Part shown: piece after piece, positions 1 to 5,994 of the stretch
Position numbering within the stretch: position 1 is the first letter of the stretch
Layout of the letters: every line of letters begins with the position of its first letter
NCBI GenBank assembly: GCA_024762895.1
Contig: JANTGN010000162.1
Span: forward strand, 1-5,994
Origin: Thiotrichales bacterium
Lineage (GTDB): Bacteria > Pseudomonadota > Gammaproteobacteria > J044
Length of the DNA: 5,994 nt
Direction of reading: 5' to 3'
The notes under the pieces: model-generated
Database searches by the model: none
What the model was told of the DNA's origin: nothing
The model's input: only the letters and a program-made list of their open reading frames with translations
Translations under genes and position numbers: made by a program

Positions 1-945
1 CTGGCAGGCGTCCACCAGGATATTACCGACCTCTATCTGGCCCGAAAAGCACTGGAAGAGTCCAATAAGAAACTACAGGACTACGTCGATATCGTTGACA
101 AGTATGTGATCACCTCATCGACCGACAAACATGGCGTTATTACCTCCTCCAGTGAATTCTTCTGTGATATCTCCGGCTATAGCCGAGAGGAACTTATAGG
201 ACGCAGCCATAACATCGTTCGTCATCCGGACATGCCCCGATCGCTTTATGAAGATTTATGGAACACCATTAAGAGTGGCCATACCTGGCATGGCGAAATC
301 AAAAACCGAAGAAAAGACGGTGAGGCCTACTGGGTACACGCCTACATCTCCCCGCAGTTTGATGAAGCGGGTGAGATCACCGGCTATACCGCTATCCGCC
401 AGGATATTACGGACAAGAAAAGAGTCGAGGCTATTTCCGTCACCGATGAACTCACCGGGCTGTATAACCGTCGCCATTTCAATGAGGTTTTCCCCGTTGA
501 ACTGGCACGCGCCTCTCGTCATCATATGACCTTTGCCCTGATGATCATGGATGTGGACTACTTTAAAAAGTACAACGATAGTCTGGGTCATCAGATGGGT
601 GACAAGGCCCTGATGGAGATTGGCACGGTATTGAAGAATCGCCTGAAACGCTGCGATGACCTTGCCTTTCGACTCGGTGGCGAGGAGTTTGGTGGCATCT
701 TCGTCGTCTCAAAGGCACAGGATGCCAATATCATTGCCGAGGATATCAGAAACGGTATCGAATCCCTGTTTATTGAGCATCCCATGAGCGAGGTCAGCCC
801 CTATATCACCGTCTCTATCGGACTGTATACCGTGGATTCTGGAGATGGAAAAGTTCCTGACATGAATGAGATTTACCGGCTCGCCGACGAGGCCCTTTAC
901 CGCGCCAAGGCTAAAGGTAGAAACCGTATTAGTAAAAGCCAGTAA
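1..945 (+). CDS. PAS-GGDEF diguanylate cyclase, 5'-truncated by window edge
   Basis: Predicted cytoplasmic signalling enzyme that makes cyclic di-GMP from two GTP. The frame is open from base 1, so the start lies upstream; the GTG at 106 is inside the protein. Of 314 visible residues, about 1-10 (ending QDITD) look like the tail of an earlier PAS/PAC domain, and about 12-35 form a helical linker. Residues about 36-138 are a PAS domain strongly like that of the aerotaxis receptor Aer, with NIVRHPDMP (72-80), then W96, KNRRKDG and YWVHA. In Aer this type binds FAD, so redox or oxygen sensing is inferred. The GGDEF domain (about 147-312) has DELTGLYNRR, the metal-binding MDVDYF, NDSLGHQMGD, the active-site variant GGEEF (226-230, bases 676-690) and an inhibitory RxxD site, RCDD (217-220), five residues before it. 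GGEEF is normally active. No EAL domain follows. The gene converges on the minus-strand operon with a 12-bp gap and no clear terminator hairpin. Confidence 0.93.
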   Translation: MAGVHQDITDLYLARKALEESNKKLQDYVDIVDKYVITSSTDKHGVITSSSEFFCDISGYSREELIGRSHNIVRHPDMPRSLYEDLWNTIKSGHTWHGEIKNRRKDGEAYWVHAYISPQFDEAGEITGYTAIRQDITDKKRVEAISVTDELTGLYNRRHFNEVFPVELARASRHHMTFALMIMDVDYFKKYNDSLGHQMGDKALMEIGTVLKNRLKRCDDLAFRLGGEEFGGIFVVSKAQDANIIAEDIRNGIESLFIEHPMSEVSPYITVSIGLYTVDSGDGKVPDMNEIYRLADEALYRAKAKGRNRISKSQ

Positions 946-957
946 ACCGCGATTCGC

Positions 958-1509
958 TCACCCCGGCTGAAGACAGACCACCACACTGCCATCCATCAGT
1001 TCCTGATGCACATCCCAGTACTGATCAATGGCTATGGCCAGGCTATTTTTCTCGGGATGTATCGGCGGCCATTCTGGGAACAATGCCTCAGGCAGATGTC
1101 CAATCATATGAGAACGATCCGAATAAAATCGCTCCAGATAACTCTCAGCCGGAATGATACGAATACTCGGCAAATACCGACCAGGAACCAGGCCGGCCGG
1201 AGGTAGGCTCTTCTCAAAATAGCGCTCGGACTGACAGGGAAAATCCAGTCGCGTGTCAAAATCGAAGATGACGCTTTCGTCGTCTATATCGGCCAGCAGT
1301 ACGACGTGATAATCCCAGAGTATTAATCGCCCCGGCTGTGCTTCTCTCTGTTCAGCCATGACGACCTGCATGGTCTCATTAGAGAGGAAAAGAATCTGCA
1401 GATCCGTTGCTTCCTGCCCCTGTTCGATAAGCGACCTGGCCAGATGCCAGATATTTTCCTCACAGAAACGTGGTGCATAGGGAAAGCTTGCTGGGTCAAA
1501 GGTCTTCAT
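958..1509 (-). CDS. NTAQ1-like protein N-terminal glutamine amidohydrolase
   Basis: A 183-residue protein resembling eukaryotic NTAQ1 (EC 3.5.1.122), which deamidates an N-terminal Gln of proteins to Glu with release of ammonia. The similarity is clear by recall of the human protein. FCEENIWHL (15-23) carries the catalytic Cys16, LSNE (42-45) matches ISNE, and QPGRLILWDYHVVLL (58-72) carries His68. IFDFDT (81-86) carries Asp83, FPC (90-92) matches FPC, and AESYLERFYSDRSHM (121-135) matches the human ADSYL...SDRSHM block. The Cys-His-Asp triad is therefore complete, and the length is close to the human protein (about 205). No signal peptide or membrane segment is visible, so it should be cytoplasmic. 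It starts 26 bp after the addA stop, apparently as the last gene of the same operon. In eukaryotes the product Glu is arginylated; in bacteria the Bpt transferase adds Leu to N-terminal Asp/Glu for ClpS-ClpAP. That link here is inference. Another amidase substrate remains possible. Confidence 0.88.
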   Translation of the reverse strand: MKTFDPASFPYAPRFCEENIWHLARSLIEQGQEATDLQILFLSNETMQVVMAEQREAQPGRLILWDYHVVLLADIDDESVIFDFDTRLDFPCQSERYFEKSLPPAGLVPGRYLPSIRIIPAESYLERFYSDRSHMIGHLPEALFPEWPPIHPEKNSLAIAIDQYWDVHQELMDGSVVVCLQPG

Positions 1510-1522
1510 GACGCACGGAATG

Positions 1523-1529
1523 CCACCTC
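1523..1529 (-). promoter_or_regulatory. Likely ribosome binding site of the NTAQ1-like gene
   Basis: On the minus strand this reads GAGGTGG, a fair Shine-Dalgarno match, 13 bases before the ATG at 1509. The spacing is longer than ideal. No better start exists between here and the in-frame TGA at 1528-1530, so the ATG is retained. The site sits in the 26-bp gap after addA, which fits translation from a shared mRNA. Confidence 0.45.
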
Positions 1530-1535
1530 AGAGTA

Positions 1536-4500
1536 CTAGGTCACTTCTCTCCAGGCCTGCAGCAGTGGAAAGTAAAGAGCGGTACGCACCTCTCGGGATT
1601 CCAGCATCCTGAATGCACGCGCATAACGGTCCAGCTGTAATCGATAACGCTCGACCTCCTGATCCAGAAACCGATCAACATCCCCTCCTTCATGGGCGCT
1701 GGTCTTATAATCGATAATCCAGCGCACGCCCTGCGCATCCACGAAGGTCCGGTCGATCACCATACGCCTTAAATGACCATCGATGACACCCGTTAGGGGG
1801 TATTCATTTTGAATGGACCGATGTCGATGCGACAAGATCCAGCGTCCATGCTCATCCTCGACGGTATTCCTGACTGCATGCCTCACGCGCTCTACAGAGT
1901 CCTCCATCTGCTCGGAAGAGACCCCGGCCTGGCCAAGTAGATGGCGACTAATGGCCTCCACCGGCATTGCCTGATAGCTCGTCTCAAGTGCCTGGCCGGT
2001 ACTCCCCAGGTGTTGCAGGATTCGATGCACCACCGTTCCGACATGCCTTGCCGCTTCACCGGCCCAGTCGAATTCAACCGGCTCCTCATCCATGGCCTCT
2101 TCAGACACAGTCGCTGCAGTAATCCCTGCGGGAGGTTTCGGGCAATACCAGCCAGGCACCAGCCGAGAACGAGATGCCACCGAATAAAGGGGCAACGGCT
2201 GCTGCTCTATTTCCAATGTAGATTCTTGATTCGCCTCGTGCTGGGCGACAAAGTCAGCCCTGACCACGGGCCAGAGCCGAGCCAGCAGACTCGCAGCAGC
2301 TGGTTCACCCAATGTGCCGTCACTCTTCACCTTCACAGCACCCAGCAGGTGGAGCCTTTGTCTGGCCCGGGTAGCCGCCACGTACAACAGCCGGCCATCC
2401 TCATACAGCCCTTTTTCTGCCTCAAGGCGTTTGATGTAATCGGCAGTTTGGTTTTTGTTCTCCCAGGCAGAACGAATGGGGCCAAAGATCAGCTCCGGGC
2501 TACCGCTTTTCCCCGTCCTTTCCAGCCAGTACAGCAGGCGCGTGTTATCCAGTCGTGGGGTCTTGCCCAACCCGGGAATGATTACGGTATCGAATTCCAG
2601 CCCCTTGGCCTTGTGGATGGTCATCAACTGGAGGGCATCACCGGCATTGACATCCGGCAGGGCAAACAACCCATCAACCTGCTGCTGAATCTGCTCGGGA
2701 TCGACTTCTTCGTTACCCTCACCGAGTTTACCCAGCAACTGGAAAAATACCTCGGCATCCATCAGATCATTCTCATCTCGAACACAGGCCGGTCCACCCA
2801 GGGCAATCCACAGGCCTTCGATCGCGGTACGCAGGGGCCTGCGATCCCGCTCATTGAAACCCGCATTCAACACCGGCAGCACACGAGCGATACGCTGTAG
2901 ACCTGCTGCAGACAGCCCGGTCATGCGTTCGGCTCGATTGAGAAGCTCAAGTACCGTATTGCATGGATGCGATGACACCAGGGCATGTAGATCGCGCAAA
3001 TCCAGCCCGACAAACGGCGCACGCAAGATCGCCAGCCAGGCGATACGGTCTCCGGGGTGGATCATGGCCCGCGTTAAGGCGAGCAGATCCTGAACCACGG
3101 GGCGCTGATCCAGGGCCTCGATCTCGACCGCCTGAAAAAGTATGGCCTGCTCTTTCAATAAGCGAACGATGGAAGCCAGGTGACTCTTATTGCGGGCCAG
3201 TATGGCCACCTTCTGTCCCGGCTGCTCCTGTGCCTGGCGGATGATCTCGATGACCCGTTGCGCCTCTGCCTCATCATCACGTTCAGTGAAGGCATGCACG
3301 GTCACCGCCTGCCCGGCCAGTGCCGGCTTGCTGGCATCGGAAGGTGCATAACTGACGGCACCGCTGGCCTTATCGTTCTGCCTGGGTAAAATGAATCTGA
3401 ATTGTTCGTTGACCCAGTCAATGATGCCTTGCTGAGAACGAAAATTAACCCTGAGCCCGAGTGGCTCCAGTGGGATATCTCCCAGCCCGCGCTCCCAGGC
3501 ATCCAGAAACAGGCCCACCTCGGCCTCGCGAAATCGGTATATCGACTGCATCGGATCCCCCACCAGAAACAGACTACGCCCGTCTCCTGGCTGCCAGCCG
3601 GCGGTCAGCCTGCGAAACAGCTCAAACTGATTCTGCGACGTATCCTGGAACTCATCCACCAGGAGGTGGCGAATCTGGTAATCCAGTCGCAGGGCCAGTT
3701 CCGTCGGCCGCTCCTGACTACCCAGGGCCTGATTCGCGCGCATGGCCACTTCAATGAAATCGACCTGGCCATGATGGCTGAACACGGTTCTTAACTGGGC
3801 GGCCGAGAACAACAGGACTCTGAACAGGGCCTCAAGCACCGACCACTCCTCATCGCTATAGGCAGGATTCGGCAATACACTGAGACGCCCCAGTGCCTGC
3901 CTGAACAGCTCTTCATCAACCAGGCTATCAAATAGCGCCGTCATGCGCTCCTTCATTTCCCTGAAGCGGGCCTTTTCTTTCGGTTCTTTTACGGTATTCT
4001 CCGCCGGGAACCCAATCAATTTACTGACCTTCTTACGCCAGGGCCTGTCGTCGGCCTTACCCTTACTCATCAGAAAATCGGCAATCCCGTACCAGGCAGC
4101 CAGGTCCCCTATGGTGATACCGGGCATGCTCTGAAGATCTCGACAGGGCTGCAACATCGACCCCTCGGGCAGATTACTGGCCGCAAAACGCATCAGGACG
4201 GGTAAGGTCTCTTTAACGGAGGCCGGGGTCGTTTCCAGGAGATGCTCCAGCGCCTCCTCTACCAGTTCCCTGAGGACCGGCTCTATTTCCTCTCGCCGCA
4301 ACTGGGGATTATCCGGATCGGCCACATGTCTCAGCCACTGATCCCTGCGAGCCAGCATCTCGGCGATGAGTCCCTGCAGATCATCCAGTCGATTATCCCG
4401 ATGCCGCATGAGTCGAATGAGTGCCTCGGACCAGATATCGCCCGCCTCGAGCTGAGCCAGGGCCGTCTGCGCGGCCTCTCGATACAGGGGGTAGGCGTCT

Positions 4501-4931
4501 TCTGCGATTGCAGGGACGGCACCAAATTCAGATAATAATGGCATCTGCCGTGCCAGGTCGGTCCCCAGGGAGTCAATCGTCTTGATCCGTAGTCGCCCCG
4601 GGTTATCGAGCAGACTCCAGGCCCTTTCCTGGTCGCGTCTTAAGGCCGACCGGGCCAGCTCCCAGGTCTTATACTCATGAGCGACCTTGGGTGGGTTGTC
4701 ATTCTTGGCCGCCCGTAATGCCTGGAGGATACGCTCGCGCATCTCACCGGCAGCCTTACGGGTAAAAGTTATGGCAACGATCTCTTCGGGGTTTTCCACG
4801 CCGGACAGCAATACCAGGTAACGCTGGGTCAGCAGGCCCGTCTTCCCGGAACCCGCGGGGGCCTGAACAATAAACGAGGTACGGGGGTCGAGTGCCCGGT
4901 TGCGTGCCTGCTGGTCACTGGGTTCCGTCAT
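1536..4931 (-). CDS. addA: AddA-like UvrD/Rep-family helicase-nuclease for double-strand break repair
   Basis: A 1131-residue superfamily 1 DNA helicase with a C-terminal RecB-type nuclease. It should pair with the AddB-like protein encoded just upstream to unwind and resect DNA ends for RecA. Motifs in order: Walker A APAGSGKT (24-31), Ia ITFTRKAAGEM (54-64), II LLVDEFQDTSQ (423-433), III FLVGDPMQSIYRFRE (455-469), IV VNFRSQ (495-500), V MTIHKAKGLEF (770-780), VI YVAATRARQRL (850-860). The nuclease has His969, Asp1060, IIDYK with Asp1074 and Lys1076, and QLDRY (1099-1103), matching the RecB/AddA catalytic set. Nothing looks broken. The frame stays open upstream to 5168, but the ATG at 4931 is chosen: it has GGAGG six bases ahead, and the protein then begins directly with the Q-motif region (DQQARNRAL) before Walker A. 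The extra 79 residues lie in another frame of addB and look like no domain. The gene overlaps addB by 17 bp. A different AddA-related helicase name is possible; helicase-nuclease function is secure. Confidence 0.93.
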   Translation of the reverse strand: MTEPSDQQARNRALDPRTSFIVQAPAGSGKTGLLTQRYLVLLSGVENPEEIVAITFTRKAAGEMRERILQALRAAKNDNPPKVAHEYKTWELARSALRRDQERAWSLLDNPGRLRIKTIDSLGTDLARQMPLLSEFGAVPAIAEDAYPLYREAAQTALAQLEAGDIWSEALIRLMRHRDNRLDDLQGLIAEMLARRDQWLRHVADPDNPQLRREEIEPVLRELVEEALEHLLETTPASVKETLPVLMRFAASNLPEGSMLQPCRDLQSMPGITIGDLAAWYGIADFLMSKGKADDRPWRKKVSKLIGFPAENTVKEPKEKARFREMKERMTALFDSLVDEELFRQALGRLSVLPNPAYSDEEWSVLEALFRVLLFSAAQLRTVFSHHGQVDFIEVAMRANQALGSQERPTELALRLDYQIRHLLVDEFQDTSQNQFELFRRLTAGWQPGDGRSLFLVGDPMQSIYRFREAEVGLFLDAWERGLGDIPLEPLGLRVNFRSQQGIIDWVNEQFRFILPRQNDKASGAVSYAPSDASKPALAGQAVTVHAFTERDDEAEAQRVIEIIRQAQEQPGQKVAILARNKSHLASIVRLLKEQAILFQAVEIEALDQRPVVQDLLALTRAMIHPGDRIAWLAILRAPFVGLDLRDLHALVSSHPCNTVLELLNRAERMTGLSAAGLQRIARVLPVLNAGFNERDRRPLRTAIEGLWIALGGPACVRDENDLMDAEVFFQLLGKLGEGNEEVDPEQIQQQVDGLFALPDVNAGDALQLMTIHKAKGLEFDTVIIPGLGKTPRLDNTRLLYWLERTGKSGSPELIFGPIRSAWENKNQTADYIKRLEAEKGLYEDGRLLYVAATRARQRLHLLGAVKVKSDGTLGEPAAASLLARLWPVVRADFVAQHEANQESTLEIEQQPLPLYSVASRSRLVPGWYCPKPPAGITAATVSEEAMDEEPVEFDWAGEAARHVGTVVHRILQHLGSTGQALETSYQAMPVEAISRHLLGQAGVSSEQMEDSVERVRHAVRNTVEDEHGRWILSHRHRSIQNEYPLTGVIDGHLRRMVIDRTFVDAQGVRWIIDYKTSAHEGGDVDRFLDQEVERYRLQLDRYARAFRMLESREVRTALYFPLLQAWREVT

Positions 4932-5994
4932 GCTCGTCCTCCAGAACCAGCTGGTTGTTGAGTGCTCGATGTTCATGGATGCGACACAAAGGGGCCAGCG
5001 TGCAGTAGCTGGTCCTACAGGTACCCTCCTGTTTAGGATCGACATCGGCAACGCCCTGACTGAAATCATGGGCGAGACGTTCCAGCATGTTGCGCCAGTC
5101 GATTTGCAACTGCGACCAGTTCTGTATCGCCTTTTTCTGCTCAGGATGTCTGCCCGGCAATCCATCAATCAACCCCTCTTCCGCAACGACTCCATTCAAG
5201 CGAAGATCCCCAGCCCGCATCTGACCAAACAGGACGCCTGCCACCTCCTCTTCTATCACCGTGCTATAGAGTGGCAACTGCGGCTCCTCCGGTCGCTCAC
5301 CAAACCATTGCGCCGGCTTGACGGCCCCCGTCTTGTAGTCGATGACGATCTTCCTTCCATCCACCAGCCGATCGATCCGATCGATCTGGAGATGCACCTC
5401 CACTCCACTGATCGTGGCATCGACGGCCTGCTCATGGCCGATGACCTCGAACTCCGCCCGAGGCCATTCGACGGTCTGAAGCCACTTGAGCACCAGCAGT
5501 CGTAGTCGATCTTTTTCTACCGCCATGAAGTTTCTGGTCATGGCCTGAGGCCTTAGCCTGGCCATTTCTTCCAGCGCAAGCCCTATCTTTGCATCGATCA
5601 ATGACCGTAACTCCGACTCATGCAACCCTAGCAGAGACTGATGGCTTCCCACCTCCCGCCAGAACATCTCCATGACCTTGTGCAATAAGGAGCCACGTTG
5701 TCGTGCGTCCAGGCCAAGACTGGCCTGTTCCAGGGGACGGGCAGACAGACGAAGTTCGGCAAAGGCGCGAAACGGGCATAAGGACTGTAAACGAAACAGG
5801 GCACTTCCACCCCTCGCCTGCTTACGATCCAGCGGTGGTCCCTTATCCTCTTCGACGGTCTCCAACTGGCTCGTATCATGCACATGATCTCTCCAGCTCA
5901 CGCCCTGCCAGCAGGATAGCTCTTCTCTGCCGATTTCAGGCAGCCCCATAATCAGGGGACTGGGACGCAGAAACTCAGCCCCCTGTTTCTTCGG
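4915..5994 (-). CDS. addB: AddB-like Fe-S PD-(D/E)XK nuclease, 5'-truncated by window edge
   Basis: C-terminal 359 residues of a larger protein; the frame is open to the window edge and the ATG at 5949 is internal. It matches the family annotated as 'probable DNA repair protein' related to AddB (TIGR03623, from memory, about 900 residues), encoded beside a UvrD-type helicase. The visible part is the nuclease. FRLQSLCPFRAF supplies the first cluster cysteine (Cys73), RGSLLH gives His105, and IDRID gives Asp205. VIDYKTG gives Asp219 and Lys221, QLPLY is at 239-243, and the last three cysteines are Cys326, Cys331 and Cys337 in a C-x4-C-x5-C pattern followed by RI. In AddB one distant N-side cysteine plus three C-terminal ones hold a 4Fe-4S cluster that staples the nuclease domain and helps grip DNA ends. 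Catalytic and cluster residues all look present. Its inactive-helicase N-terminal part is outside the window. It would nick one strand while AddA cuts the other. The stop codon overlaps the addA start. Confidence 0.88.
   Translation of the reverse strand, partial: PKKQGAEFLRPSPLIMGLPEIGREELSCWQGVSWRDHVHDTSQLETVEEDKGPPLDRKQARGGSALFRLQSLCPFRAFAELRLSARPLEQASLGLDARQRGSLLHKVMEMFWREVGSHQSLLGLHESELRSLIDAKIGLALEEMARLRPQAMTRNFMAVEKDRLRLLVLKWLQTVEWPRAEFEVIGHEQAVDATISGVEVHLQIDRIDRLVDGRKIVIDYKTGAVKPAQWFGERPEEPQLPLYSTVIEEEVAGVLFGQMRAGDLRLNGVVAEEGLIDGLPGRHPEQKKAIQNWSQLQIDWRNMLERLAHDFSQGVADVDPKQEGTCRTSYCTLAPLCRIHEHRALNNQLVLEDEHDGTQ
4938..4942 (-). promoter_or_regulatory. Ribosome binding site that sets the addA start
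   Basis: On the minus strand this reads GGAGG (GGAGGA with the next base), six bases before the ATG at 4931, which is near-ideal spacing. It lies inside the last codons of the addB-like gene, so ribosomes finishing addB at 4915 pass over it. This suggests translational coupling and balanced subunit production. Confidence 0.75.

Noticed and set aside
946..957. Possible bidirectional terminator between the converging genes
   Set aside because: Only a tiny imperfect GCGA/TCGC palindrome is present, with no adequate stem or U-run.
1941..2900. 319-codon open frame on the plus strand
   Set aside because: It is antisense to the conserved helicase motif V-VI and following regions of addA, has low-complexity, Arg/Gln/His-rich shadow-like composition, and shows no recognisable domain.
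4932..5168. In-frame upstream extension of addA by 79 codons, starting at an ATG at 5168
   Set aside because: It runs entirely inside addB in another frame, its residues resemble no domain, and the ATG at 4931 has a near-ideal GGAGG site and leads straight into the helicase N-terminus.
5368..5385. Two tandem copies of a 9-bp unit, CCGATCGAT, dense in GATC sites
   Set aside because: It is explained by the coding sequence: the minus strand encodes the repeated Ile-Asp-Arg of the nuclease motif IDRID. Two copies are too few to call a functional repeat or a Dam-site cluster.
4900..5505. 201-codon open frame on the plus strand
   Set aside because: It is antisense to the nuclease core and Fe-S tail of addB. 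The minus-strand product has clear catalytic motifs, while this one shows none.
1..5994. Defence island, prophage or other novel multi-gene system
   Set aside because: The helicase-nuclease pair could suggest a defence system, but its motifs and order fit the AddA/AddB repair pair. No defence, integrase, transposase or toxin genes are seen, though flanking sequence is not available.

Overview
The window looks like ordinary bacterial chromosome from a proteobacterium, most likely a gammaproteobacterium. That placement is an inference from the gene families: an AddA/AddB-type repair pair of the kind annotated in Gammaproteobacteria, and a PAS-GGDEF signalling protein with an Aer-like PAS domain. 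It cannot be settled from this sequence alone. The window is almost fully coding and moderately GC-rich by eye. I see no insertion sequences, RNA genes, CRISPR arrays or phage genes.

Layout: (1) Positions 1-945, plus strand: the 3' part of a multi-domain diguanylate cyclase. It runs from the tail of one PAS domain through a helical linker and an Aer-like PAS domain to a GGDEF domain with a GGEEF active site and an intact inhibitory site. (2) After a 12-bp gap between converging stop codons, three minus-strand genes fill the rest, read from high to low coordinates. They are the 3' end of an addB-like gene for an iron-sulfur PD-(D/E)XK nuclease (4915-5994, cut by the window edge), a complete addA-like helicase-nuclease gene (1536-4931), and a small gene (958-1509) for a protein closely resembling eukaryotic protein N-terminal glutamine amidohydrolase (NTAQ1).

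The minus-strand genes look like one transcription unit. addB and addA overlap by 17 bp and the addA ribosome binding site lies inside addB. The NTAQ1-like gene follows 26 bp after the addA stop. AddA and AddB would form a two-subunit helicase-nuclease that resects double-strand breaks for RecA, doing the job of RecBCD. The third gene is the surprise: an apparently intact NTAQ1-type enzyme in a bacterium, downstream of a repair operon. If active, it would turn N-terminal Gln into Glu. In a host that also has the Bpt leucyl-transferase, this would add a deamidation step to the bacterial N-degron pathway. No promoter for the unit is visible because its 5' end is outside the window.
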